In this document: in pieces, positions 1 through 12,300 of the stretch
Layout of the letters: every line of letters starts with the position of its first letter
Numbering within the stretch: position 1 is the stretch's first letter
Assembly: GCA_008711295.1 (NCBI GenBank)
Contig: VUYV01000045.1
Location: 1,874,842 to 1,938,841 of the forward strand
Direction of reading: 5' to 3'
DNA: 64,000 nucleotides
DNA from: Anarhynchus alexandrinus
Taxonomy: Eukaryota; Chordata; Aves; Charadriiformes; Charadriidae
Position numbers and translations under genes: made by a program
The notes under the pieces: generated by a model
Told to the model about the DNA's origin: nothing
Database searches by the model: none
What the model saw: the letters and a program-made list of their open reading frames with translations, nothing else

Positions 1-1288
1 GCCCAGAAGTGTAAATAGACAGGCTGAGAGATTCAACAAAGAAGCAGAGCAAGAAAATTACCCTGCAATCGGTTTCTGAATTGATGTGAGGTGGGGAAAT
101 TGCTTTTGTCAAGGCCAGAGAATAGATTTCAGTAAATGTGACATGAAGTAATGACAACTTGGATGACAGTTTATTTCTATGTATGGAAAGTGAAGACATT
201 TGAAAGTGTGTGCAAAATTTAAACGTAGCTTGGAGATGAGGACACAGAGAATTGAAGAAGGCACTTGGACCGTAATTTCATTGTCAGTAATGAGCAAGGA
301 TGACTTAGGAGAGGCAGAAGTTGATCGGGCTGGGTTCAACTAAAGGCTGAGCCATGACATATTAGAGAGACAGGCCAAGCTCTACGTTTGGTCAAAAAAA
401 TTAAAAAAAAAATACAACTCTGTGTTACAGGAGCATATCTGCCCTTCATAGGGGCAGAAGCCATGCTGATGTTTGTGAATAAAATTACTCGGACATAAGA
501 TGCAGATAAAAAATGGATCCAAAGACAGGATATTTAGTAGAGCATAGACAGTATTTTGGAGCGTACCAGGACCTTCTGAAAAGCAACATGCAAGCATGTC
601 TCAGAAAACAGGTGGAGAACCACTGGTAGACAGAATCCCAGACATTAAGATTTCAAAAAGAGATTTTCAGATAAAATCAAAGGTAAGTGCCAGGATAAAA
701 GGATGGCAGAGAACAGAGATTTTTGTTGGTTGATTACATTCAGTAGAAAAAATAAAAACGTATGAGCTGAGAAAAGGGGGAAAGACTAGAGGAGGTTCTG
801 GGGAAAAACAAGGTAAGGAAGTCAAAGGAAGATGAGCTCTGCCCAGGTGAGGAAGCAATTTCTGCAGGAGAAGAAGCAGTTAAAGAAGTAGTAGATGAGG
901 CGAGGCCATGTCACTTAGTTGATTCCCCCTCCTCCTTCTTGGAAACAATCAGCAAGACCTGTTTGGAGAGGAAAGAGACAAAAACATGGAGACAACTGAA
1001 AGCATATGCACAAAGAAAACGTGACTCAGCTAAGCCAGAGGCAGAGGATAGAGCTAAAGAAGGACAGACGCACTTACCGTGGCAGAAGAATTCAGTCATG
1101 GGACCTGTGCCAGAGATGCCCCGTAGCAAAAGCAAGAGGCAGACACTGGAGGGCAGCCAGCATGATGAAATGAAGGAGAAGTGAACAATTAGAGGGTATA
1201 AGAGGCTGCAGAAGGGAAATATTTTTAGAAATGTATGTCACTAAGGCATAAACATAGTGCACACACATAAGCACTTTGATGAGCTATG
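1..1288. other. Non-coding, purine-rich plus strand
   Basis: No gene recognised. Positions 300-1200 are strikingly purine-rich on the plus strand (many AGA/GAA runs). That produces charged spurious frames on the plus strand and leucine/serine-rich ones on the minus strand. If the transcript on the minus strand is IPCEF1, this would be intron. Confidence 0.5.
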
Positions 1289-1669
1289 CCTTTAACTGCC
1301 TGGAGAAGAGAAGACTCCGGGGAGACCTTATAGCAGCTTTCCAGTATCTGAAGGGTGCCTACAAGAAAGCTGGAGAGGGACTTTTTGCAAGGGCATGTAG
1401 TGACAGGACGAGGGGGAATGGCTTTAAACTGGAAAAAGGGGAGATTTAGAATATTAGGAAGAAATTTTTCACTCTGAGGGTGGTGAGGCACTGGAATAAG
1501 TTGCCCAGGGAAGCTGAGGAGGCCCCATCCCTGGAGATGTTCAAGGCCAGGTTGGATGGGGCTTTGAGCAATCTGGTCTAGTGGGAGGTGTCCCTGCCTA
1601 TGGCAGGGGGGTTGGAACTACATGTTCTTTAAGGTCCCTTCCAACCAAAACCATTCTATGATTCTATGC
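1289..1669 (+). mobile_element. CR1 LINE, 3' fragment
   Basis: A typical CR1 3' region in plus orientation: a CCTGGAGAAGAGAAG-type segment, then GTGACAGGACGAGGGGGAAT, CATCCCTGGAGATGTTCAAG and CCTTCCAACC, ending ATTCTATGATTCTATG. It is 5'-truncated and its frames are broken. Small ORFs overlapping it are not genes. Confidence 0.93.
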
Positions 1670-4600
1670 ATTGCTTTTCAGAAAAAGTCTTAATAGATAG
1701 AAACATGGCTCTGCTTGAGGTGAGAGGGAAATTGAGATGCAGAGAGGGGTAATAGGTATAGTTTCACATGCAACATTACCTGAGTGCCCATCTCCCTGTT
1801 CAGTGACTGTGCAACCACACTCAGCACAGTTTCATTAGCAATAAGTGCTACATCAGACAGGACACTTTCTCCAGGCCCATAAACAGTTCTAGGTCCATTA
1901 GCAGGTGGTTGAGTGATCCCTTGAAGACAGTTCCGCACTCAAAATAGTGAAGCTATTCAACTTGTCATTTAGTGACACAGCCCTCTCTCTGGGTTACTGC
2001 TCCTACCTCAGGATCCAACACCAGCTGAGAATCCGCTAGAACCTCCACATGACCAGCTGATTAGCAGCAATCTGCACATCTGTACCGTTTAATCAAGCCA
2101 GTGCACAATACTGTTGTCTGTACAGTGTCCTACTGTTGCATCAGTATCCAAACTAATCCTCATCCTATTCACCCACAACCAAGCCTAGTTTAGGTAGATC
2201 ATGTGGGAGCGTGGAACGGATGGATTTGGGGGGCAAGGGGAAACATCTGGAATTAACAAGGACAAAACAGAGAGCATCTTAACAACTGTGGAAGCTCTTC
2301 AGCCCACGTCATCTTGATGCCTTCCCCAGCCACTTCGCAGCGACTGCACAGACACTGATGGAGAGCGGTCCCTGCTGAGCGTGCAGCACCCGGCTGCTGC
2401 ACCCACTCAGGGGAACTCACCCAACAAAGTGAGATGCAAATGCTGCTTTCTGGCCACCAGAGAGCCCCACAAGAAATTGTGTCTCCCAGTACGCTTGGGG
2501 ACAAGTAGCAAGGAGCTTGTACAAAAAGTTCATGTGAAAATCAGCAGCCTGGCATTAATGGCTTTTGCCATTTACAGAATGAAAGAGAGCTTTTCATCAC
2601 CCTGTTTCTTCCTGGCTCTGGTACAGATGCTGTCGTGAAGCGTGCTTTTGCAGACTGTATACCTTTTAATGTGCCCTTTCACCTTTCCCACCTACGAAAC
2701 CAGTGTGACTTCCCAACAGAAAACAGGTGTTGGAACGCAGTGTGGGAGGACCTGCTCTCTCTGCTTCGAGGAACAGACCTCTCTGGGGGGCAGCGGTGAG
2801 GCAGCACATGGGGCAGAGTCCAAGCGACGCAGCGTTTGAAAGCAGTGAGCTTCAACATCCCTGAGCCGGGGCACACAGCCTCCACCATGCCACAGGGCCG
2901 ATCAAATCGTGTGCAGCTGCATCACCAGAGTCAACTCCAAGAGAGGGGCAGGGTGGGAGTCTCTCCTTCCCAGAGAGGCACTTTTTGCCTCTAGAAAGTG
3001 TAAAAAGTTTCCCCACAGGGGGAGGTACAGAAAAGCCATTTCACAAGAAGCTACCAAAAAATCTCTCTCTCCTTTACAAATTGTCACAAACCACTAAACG
3101 TTGGCATAACTGGCAGACAGGAAAATCCCGCTGAACTGAACTGCATCGCCTGAGCACGAATAATAAACCTTCCAAGAAACCCAATTACTACAATTGAGCC
3201 CAGTAAAGATATTACCCTACACCCCAAAAAGAATTTATTGGAAGAAAATAGGTAAGAGAATGATGAAACAAGCTGTTATTCTCAGCTTTCACCAGAGGCA
3301 CATTTTGTTGAGGAAAACTCGAGTCCAGAGATGCAGTCAGGATTTTGGGTTTTCTGTTTCAGTGCAGAGGACAGGAGATTTTAGTTCCAGATGCCCTTTT
3401 TTTCTCGATATGTGTAAGCCCATTCACATAGTACTTTTGCTGTGTCTTTACTCACACAATTTCATGTCTATGAGAAAAATATTAATGTATTCTAAAATTA
3501 TTTTCACATTAAAAACAGGAATCAGTCTCCTCGGTGCTGTCACCACAGCACATTACAGTCTACCCCCATATTGCACCTGAAATACTTTTTACATGATACC
3601 AGAGTTGCACATTTTTCTCTAGGAACCTAAAATCAGTAAAGGAATTGCTTCCATTTCCATATTACACACTTGTCTTCACAAATATCCGATTTACATGTAA
3701 CAGTCATGACTAGACTGTCACCCTGTCCTTTGATCGATCTTAAAACATAACTGAATTAAACTTGTCCAAAATAGGAATCATTCACATACATGCCGTCATT
3801 TGTCTTCACAAACAAATTCCATTATTTCTAATGATTTAATTATTTTTAAGTAATCCATTTTCATTTTTAACCAAAAGGGGAAAAAAAAAAAGGGAAGCAC
3901 AAGATATTTTATGCAGCCCTTAAAAAAGGGTAATTACTTGCCAAAGTGAACTTCCTTTATTGTACCAAGTAAGTGTTGTTTCTCATCAGCTAAAACCATA
4001 TTAAAAAAAAAAAAAGTAGATGTCATTAAAAAGAAACAACTAACGTTTGTCATTTAAGAGGAAAAAAATAAGCCACAACCTTACCAGCAAGGAATTCTGA
4101 CGAAGAGCCACGCTTGTCCAGTCAACTCCCACACCTCACAAAGCAGAGAGGAAACTCTTACAGAAATGGGTTGCAATGCTGAAATTGCCCAAGAGGAAAC
4201 TGGTGTCTCTTTTACAAGTCATGACTACGCAAACCAGAAGTCAGGCATCAAAGCAAGTGCTAAAAGCCATGCCTGCCAGAACTATTAATACTAGAACCAA
4301 ACCAGGTGGAAATAGAGTAGGGGACTAGACTAAAAAATTAGAAATATTCCCAGAGAGCCAGTTTTTAATTTTTTGTTTGTTTGTTTGTTTAACAAATGGA
4401 AATTGGTTTAAAAATTGTATTGTCAAATACTTCTGAGAAGAGGCTCAGAGTGCATTGTGGGAGACAGGAGAAAGCTTATCATAGATGCACCATAACAAGT
4501 AGCACTATCCGAGCTTCAGCACAGCCTCCATTGCTAACCCCTTCCCCAGAGCACCCCTTCAGCCCCAGTCTCCCAGGGGCCCTCCAGGGTCCAACCCTGC

Positions 4601-7600
4601 ACCCCAAGGTGCGGGAGAGCTCAGGGCAGCCCGAGCCCAGCCACGCCGAGGCCCAGGAGCCCTCGGGACAAAAGGAAGGATGGGGCATGAAGCGCTACCG
4701 GTTTGGTTTTTCTGGGTCACCTGCAAGGTGTGTCCCAGGAAACACCATCCAGGCAGGGATGGGGCTGACAGCAAGGTCTGCAGGAGAGCACGTGGGTCTG
4801 ATAGTTTCAACTCAACAATCTTTACTTCCCATTTATCCTTTTTTACTACCTGATGCAATGGCAAGCCAAAATTAATAGCCCTATTCAAAATATGAGACAG
4901 ATGCTTCTATAAGTTATATTTTCACTAGGTTTGGGGAATAAAGAAAAATAAAAATCAGGGCCTTGTAATTTTGGGTACTTTTCTGGCTTGTGTATTCAAC
5001 AGTTTCAGCCACAGGTATATGGCCTTCAAGGATGAATAAGCATCTAATTATAGCACAAACATCTAAATAATTTTCATTGCTCTCTCTACGCAGCTTTACC
5101 TATTTTGTACACCACATTAGTGTAGAAAAGACAGAGCACACACTCTGTTAATCTCATCCCTCTTCAAAGTGATAGGCATTGCTAAAAATAAGGTAGATCA
5201 TTGCATGCTTTGAAGTGAGGTTTTCCTTTTTGACTCACTGGAATATTACAGGTCAGTTTCTTCAAAGCTGGATGGAGGGCTGCTGCTGCCTAGGGATTCT
5301 CCTGTGTTTCCTCAGATCTCTCTCTGCTGTGGCAGGGAAATTCCAGGGTCCAAAGACAGGTAGAGGAGACATTCAGAGATCTGAATGCTTTACTATTCAT
5401 GACACTGAAATTACAGTGCCTCCTGTAGGACACTCAGAAGAAATTTAATTTGGGCCTTGCTGATGCCACGAATGCCAGTTGTTCTAATTATAGGGCTTTC
5501 TAGTAGTCTTGGCAGAATTGTAACAACATAAAAAACAGATGACTCATGTCAGTCTACAGGGATTAACTTGAAAGCCTTGTTCACACTGAGCAACATACAT
5601 TGTTTTAAGTACCTCAGTGCACCCAGAAGAGGATGTTTTGCTACAAAGATGAATCTTTCGTGGGAGGGGGATGTGCCAGTGTAATGCACTCATAGTCCAT
5701 CCACCTTAGTGCCACTGTAGCCAGGAGAGAACCACCACATCCTCAACTGCTTCCAATCAAGACAGACATCACCTTCAAGCAGATGAATCTGAGGAAAGTT
5801 TCCATTATGGCTGCACATTTTTTTTTATTTTTTTTTTTTTTAACATTTTCACTTCTAATTTACTTTTTAGGTATTGACTGTGTAACTTGATGTATCACAC
5901 TTCAGTGACTGGTATTCATATTTCATGCATATGGTACTATGCATCAGCATTGGGAATCACTCATATATCCTTCAGAATATACGACATATTTTATGTTGCT
6001 TTCTCTTTTTTTCCCCCCTTTACCAACAGCATCACTTTTCACTTTTCCAACCCATAGCTAAGGTGATGTCTGTAAAGACTTCTCTCCGATGTATCACTTG
6101 AAGATACACAGTAAGAAAAAAGTAAGTGTATGTACCTTTGTTGTTAAATTTCCATTAATAACATTTGAAGTGGAAAATACTCAAGTGATTAACTTAATAG
6201 CTCTGTTGCTGCAAACAAACTTAAAAGAGGAGGTGTAGGACGTGTTCAAAGGCAGCTTCTGCTTAATGTTCATCTGTGGTCAAAACCAGAACAAAACTTT
6301 AAGACAAATGAGGAAGGGAATGGCAAATAATATAATGGACTTAAGAATGCTTTTGTTTAAGTCAATGGCATTTTTGTGTGGAATATGATGCAAAATAACC
6401 ATCTCCAACAAACAATAGAAAGAATTCTGTAAGACTAAATAGCAAAGAGTGAAAAGAATAATCGGGAATTGCCAGGAAAAACACGCTCTTGAAGGAAGAT
6501 GTATTTTAATACAAACAAAGCTTTGTAGTGTGGCATAACTGATAAGGGATTCAACATAAATATTTAAAATTATGATTTATATAGGGAAAACACAACTCTT
6601 TCGTGGTCATATAAAACAAAAAGGGAAGGAACAAACAATTAAAGGTGATAAACAAAATGGACAGAAGGAAGTGGGTTTAAGCACAGTATTTGGATCTCAC
6701 TGCTACAGTAAGCCAAGTGTGGAAGTTGGCGCAGAATTGAAAATATTACTCTATGAAGCACAGCAAATAGTGATTCACTGCATGCAAAGTGCAGTAAATG
6801 AGGTAATTTCCAGGAACATTAGGTTGAACCGTACATAGCAAATTTCACAGCATAAGAAAATTGTTCTCTCAATTTTACTAGCTTCTTATGGCCACAGCAG
6901 TGATGAAGAGTAAGAGACCTTCACTAACTTTTGAGGTAGGTGCTACACATCACAGAAAAAAAAAATCAGTAGGATGAGTGATGCAGACAGTTAAAAAATT
7001 GTGCATAAAATTGTGCAAATACACGCTGTAGAAATCACTAGGCTTCCATCCAGGGAGGTGGGGGAGGCTGGAGCAGAATAGAAATTTCTGAAGGGACTTA
7101 CAAGTCCTTGACAGCTTGCCAACATGGCTACAAGGACACAAGAAAACTTGTGGGGGGAAACCACAGAAATTTAGGAATTCCTAATTCCCATGTATCTGGC
7201 AAGCTCCCTGTGAGGAAGCAAAGGATTGTGGAAGCAGAACAACCAAAATCATATGTACCAGGAACATGAGGGCAGCTCACAGAGATGAGTAGAGTAAGGC
7301 TTGCTGAAAACAGGCAGGTTAAACTACTTTTCTATTGTGTTCCTTCAGCAGATTTCAAATCAATCCATGGGATCTGGGCACTGTGCAGTTAAAAATTCAA
7401 GACACAGCATCTGTACTTTCTCCTTGAGTCATGCAGCAGTTGTCACAGGAATCAGAAAAAAAAAAAGTGACGTAGTTCACAGCTTATTTGCAATGGAATC
7501 CCATTAGACACTGTGTCTTTTTTATTCAAAACATGTACTGTGAGTGTCTATTTCTCACCGGACAGGAAAGTAAGGTATCATCTGAGCCTTCCTTTGCCTA

Positions 7601-8809
7601 TTCAGCCAAGTAACTGATGAATGTACCAAAAGGTATGAGAAAGCCACTGAAAGCAGATTACATATCACTTACCAACAAACCCTATTGGTTGTCTGACTTC
7701 TGCCACAGGCTGTGGAGACCACAAGTGGGATGAGATGAGTCTCTATCAACCAATATGATTCATATTTGCCATACCCATCTGTTACATGCAAACTAGTTGC
7801 TGCTGGCACTTAACTTGTATGGTTGAAAGCTACCGACTCCCACTACCATAAAGTTTTCCTTCTAAGCAGTAAAGATGTTCCAGCTTCCTCTGTGAGCTTT
7901 CTTTTCTATTTTAACTTGTGAATTTGAAACTGAGGGCACTAACCAGCCCTTGAACACTCCAGTGTCAAGAGAACCGGAGGGGGTTTATACACAACACTTC
8001 AGTCTTATATTTCTCTCTCCTGCAGATCAAGACAACCTTGCGCGAGCACTATTTGCAAAATCAAAGGAGAGGAAATCAGCTGTATATTTACCTCTACCAC
8101 TTGGCTAAATGCCAGTGTGAGACTTTGAGACTAAAATGCTGATGGACGACATGGGACTGGCAGTCTTTGAGCAGGGAATGAGTACTCAGAAGCTCCAGCC
8201 CTGACTCTGGCACTGATTTACCACTTGACTTTGAACCGACCTCTTCCATAGCTTTCCCTCCACACTTTTAAAGGAGGTACACGGTAATTACCTACATTGG
8301 AGGAATGTTATGAAAATGTGCTAATTAATAACTCTAAAGTGTTTGGAGTTCCCCAGATTAACTGTTTCGCAGGAGGGTGGTATATTAGCTATCTTTATGA
8401 TGATAGCATTATCAGAAAAGAAAAACAGAACATCTTTAAAGGAACTAGAAAATTGCTTAAATGTCTTGCAAACAAATGGTTTCTAAAGTTGAACATTAGA
8501 CACTGGTTTTATTGCAGCACTATACTAATCAAGGAGTTTAACATATATACAGAATCCTAAATCCCACCCTTTGCTTCAAAGTCATTTCTTGCACAACCTT
8601 ATGCCACTGCTTTCCTTTCATCTCTGATAAAAAGCCCTCAGCAATTCCAGTCGTATTAACACTACTGCTGCTTGTTGTGGCTGTATACGTTCAAAATGCA
8701 TTGACCTGTCAGAAAGCCTGCAACAGCTTCCCATTGTAAATATTTTCATGCACAATTTCATCACTAACCCTGTGACACAGACTGGGTGTTCCAGATACAC
8801 TGGGAGTGT
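1670..8809. other. Non-coding interval, no recognised gene
   Basis: No exon of a known family seen on either strand. It includes a GC-rich island at about 4500-4800 with an unexplained 159-codon plus-strand frame (4396-4875), poly(A) runs near 3885 and 4005, a (TTTG)n run at about 4373-4390 and a T-rich run near 5820-5841. Confidence 0.5.
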
Positions 8810-9395
8810 GGTGGCCTTGCAAGAAGGCCAGCAGCATCATAGGTTATATGGATGGGACCACAGCCAGGAGATCAAGGGACATAATTATCCCTCTTTGCTT
8901 GGTTTGAACCACATCTCAATACTGCATCCAGTTTGGGACCCTGCCCCAACATAGGAAAGATGGTGACAAACTGGAACAAGCTCGAGCGGGGGACATCAAG
9001 ATGGTTGGAGCTGGAGCACTTCTGCAAGAAGCTGAGGGACTGGGACATTTCCAGGTTGGAGACAGGACAGCTTCAGGGGCCACCTAATAGCAGGCCTCCA
9101 CCACCTGTGAGGGGGCCAGCATGATGATGGAGATGGGCTCTTCCCAGTGGGGCATGGCAGAAGGATGAGACACAACAGGCAGAAGTTGAAATTGGAGAGC
9201 TTCAGACTGGTTATAAAGAAAACCTCTTTCCCCATTAGGACAGCAGGACCAGTCATGCAGAGAGGTTGTGCAGTCTCTGTCCTTGAAGGTGTTCAAGATC
9301 TGACTGGATAAAGCCCTAAACAAGGTGGTCTGAGCTCACAGCTGAGCCTGCTGCAAGCAGGAGGTTGGACCGAGACCTCCAGCCTGCTTAGTGCA
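8810..9395 (+). mobile_element. CR1 LINE, 3' fragment, diverged
   Basis: Plus-oriented CR1, starting near GCAAGAAGGCCAGCAGCATC and running through CTGCATCCAGTTTGGGACC, GGTGTTCAAGATCTGACTGG and AGGTTGGACCGAGACCTCC. The part containing GGTGGTCTGAGCTCACAG is shared with the minus-oriented copy near 57 kb, so the two belong to one subfamily. The left end is approximate. Confidence 0.88.
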
Positions 9396-12300
9396 ATAAG
9401 CCTGTCATGCCCTGTTAGATCCAAACCTACTTCTGACTAGCAGATCACCCACAAACCTGTAGTGAAGATATTAAAAAGTCTTCCAGGAAGTAGAGAGATG
9501 CATGTATTTTCAAAAAGCAGGTTATGTATGAATATAAATACAAGTTCAGGATAACCTCTGTACCTGCGCGTATTCGTAAAAATCTATGCTAAAATCCAAC
9601 TACAAAATATCACTGTTAGGGATATGGCAATGAACTGAGACTCTACACCTTCAAAAATAAGCTCCTTTATATATTTTTTCTCACTAAGCCAACACATCCT
9701 TCTTCATGCATACATTTCAGCTGTTCTGCCAAGTCACCCAAACTGGAAGTTTTTAAAGCATGCTTTTTTAACAGTCAGAAAAAGTAATAAGACTTTTATA
9801 CAACTATTTCATGTTTAAAAAATTGAGAGAAGAGAAGAGTCTCTGGCTGCAATGCTTTTCTTAAGAAAAAAAAATTAGTTAAACAGAAAAAGTAAAACAA
9901 CACCGCACACATTGTTTGCATTCTCACTCAACCACTTCCAAACACAGGGTCATTTTGTAAAAGCAAAAATTAAAAAAGAAAAAAACCTAGCATTTCTTGA
10001 AAATGAAAATTTTTTAAAGTGTTTGAAAGCCTTCTGAAAAGAATCATTATTTTCACATATCTCAAATTTATTTTTTCAAATAACTCTGGAGTTGTGCTCT
10101 AAGCTTCTTAAGGCTAGCCCATCTAATTACTTGTAAAGACCCCAAAAGAGGGATATCCCACTTCAGCTGTAAGATAAATAGATAAAAAGCTAATGCAGCC
10201 ATTAACTTGTGTCATCAAATTCAACATTTCGTCAACAATTCATCAATAAACTTTGTAAAAAAGTCACTGGGAGAGCACTGAATTCAATCATACCATACAG
10301 TCACATGAGCTGCATTTAAATTCAAATACTGTTGTGATACAGCCATCTGAAATGCAGAGCCTCCAAAAATCTTTACCTTGCAAAAGGTCAATTTTTGAAA
10401 CATTGGTGAGAAAAGGCTGACATACTGTGGTCTTTTTGCTTCCACACCTATTTATCAAATAGTTCCTTTTCAAATGATACTATCATTAGGTATACACACA
10501 TCATCTGTATTCATTTGGATTCACTGAAATTCCCCAAATCAAATTCCCTCCTGGCTTTTTTCCTTTGTGTGCATCCTTGGGCTGAGGGAAGCTGACTGCT
10601 GAGCTCTCACACCTCTGAGGAGCAAAAGGGGTCACGCAGCAACTCTGACACGTTCACCAGGAAGAGCACCGACCTCAGCTGTGTGTTTGTTGTTTCTCTT
10701 CAGTATTTTCTGCTGAGGTTGCAAAGCATCTGCGATTGCTACTTCCTCTTTCTCTCTTCCTCCCCCACAGCATTTGTCGCCAGCACACCAACGAACCCAC
10801 CAGGATGAGAAGGGTGAAGGATGCTCTCCAGTCACTCTTTCTGCCCAGCTATGATTTTTACCCTTCCTCCACTCCCCCAGCTTTTTTGCATGTTTCCTCA
10901 TCAACAGTCAGTCATAATAAGGTGAGAGAATGGAATAAAAGCATTAAGCGATACATCTTAGTAAGAGTTTGAGTCATTGTGGTCTAGTGGTTAAAATCTC
11001 TCTCTCTCTTTTGACTAGGCTCCTACAATAGTAGCTAAGCACTAGGCTTCAAGAAATGTAATTGGGACTCGCTGTTCCTTTTTCTAATCAAGTAATTTTA
11101 GTTCTAGGTTCACATGTAGGCACTTGGTAAAGACCTAAGTCTGGAGATCTCCAAACATCTTAAGACAGACAGCTGTGTTAAGCCCATTGTATAGATGAGG
11201 AACGTGAAAATGTTAGTACTAGATTGTACCCTGATTAAATAAAAACCAAACAAAACCCTAAGAACTTGTGTGACACCTCTACCAACACTTTTACATTGTT
11301 TATGACAGTAATTCTGTGCAAAGGCACTGAAAACTTCCCGTGCAGACACAGTGAGGCTATCACACTGAGGATATCACACTGGTTTCTGCTTGGTCATAAA
11401 GGAGCAATTGTTTACCCAGCTCTTGGAAGAGTCTTCCAAATATTCCTTGATTAAAAAGACAATGTTATCTATGGTATTGTCCACTCTAACTTTCAAGCTC
11501 ATCACCAACTAGCAGAAATTTATTTTCCTTTTATTCGGAAACTGACCAGTCTTTGGGCAACCTCCTCTGAAAGCAGCAAGATGTTGGAAATGCAGCAGAT
11601 GAAGAGCCCTTCCGCTGCTCTCCACCCCTGTCATCAGCGTGACTCAGTGGCATTGCCACACACTGTCCTCCGACACTTCAAGCAGGGCTCAGAGCTCCTC
11701 CACCCCACCACTACTCCTACAGAGTTGTTCCACTGCTATAAGCAGCTGCCAAGATAAACAACTCCTCATGCAGGGCTTCGGGCATAACAGCACTTCAACA
11801 ACTGCATCAAGCTCAGATATTATATTTTTAGTTCCAACAGTTCCTGTTACTTAGGAATTCCTTGTCTATTCAAAAAAGAGACAAAGGGGAACAAAGGTGA
11901 AAGGTTGCGGAAAGAGTGAAAAAGGGGAAGTGGGAAGGCAAAAGAGAAGATATGACTAAACAAGCCAGAGGTACAGATTTCTGCTTTGCCACTCGCCTTT
12001 TCTCTAAGACACTGCATGAGTCCTTGCTGAAGAGTTCAAAGGATCTTTGAAATTTAGAAGACTACCATATCTTTTGAGGAGCTCTCCACAGCCCCCTGGG
12101 CAGTTTCTGCTTGCCAGGACACCCACCCACCTGGTCTTCCAACTTCAGCTCTCTGAGGAGCTCTACATGTTTTCCCCAGCGTCATCACTGTAAAGTAGTC
12201 CCCTTCCTGTGGTACAGCCTGCTACAACAGTGGTAACCACACCTGTAACGTCCCTGGTGCTCCCCACAGTCAGAAACTACCAAGGTACCCTGCGGTTGTT

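Noticed and set aside
939..1184. 81-codon highly charged plus-strand frame
   Set aside because: Product of purine-rich composition; no domain, splice signal or similarity.
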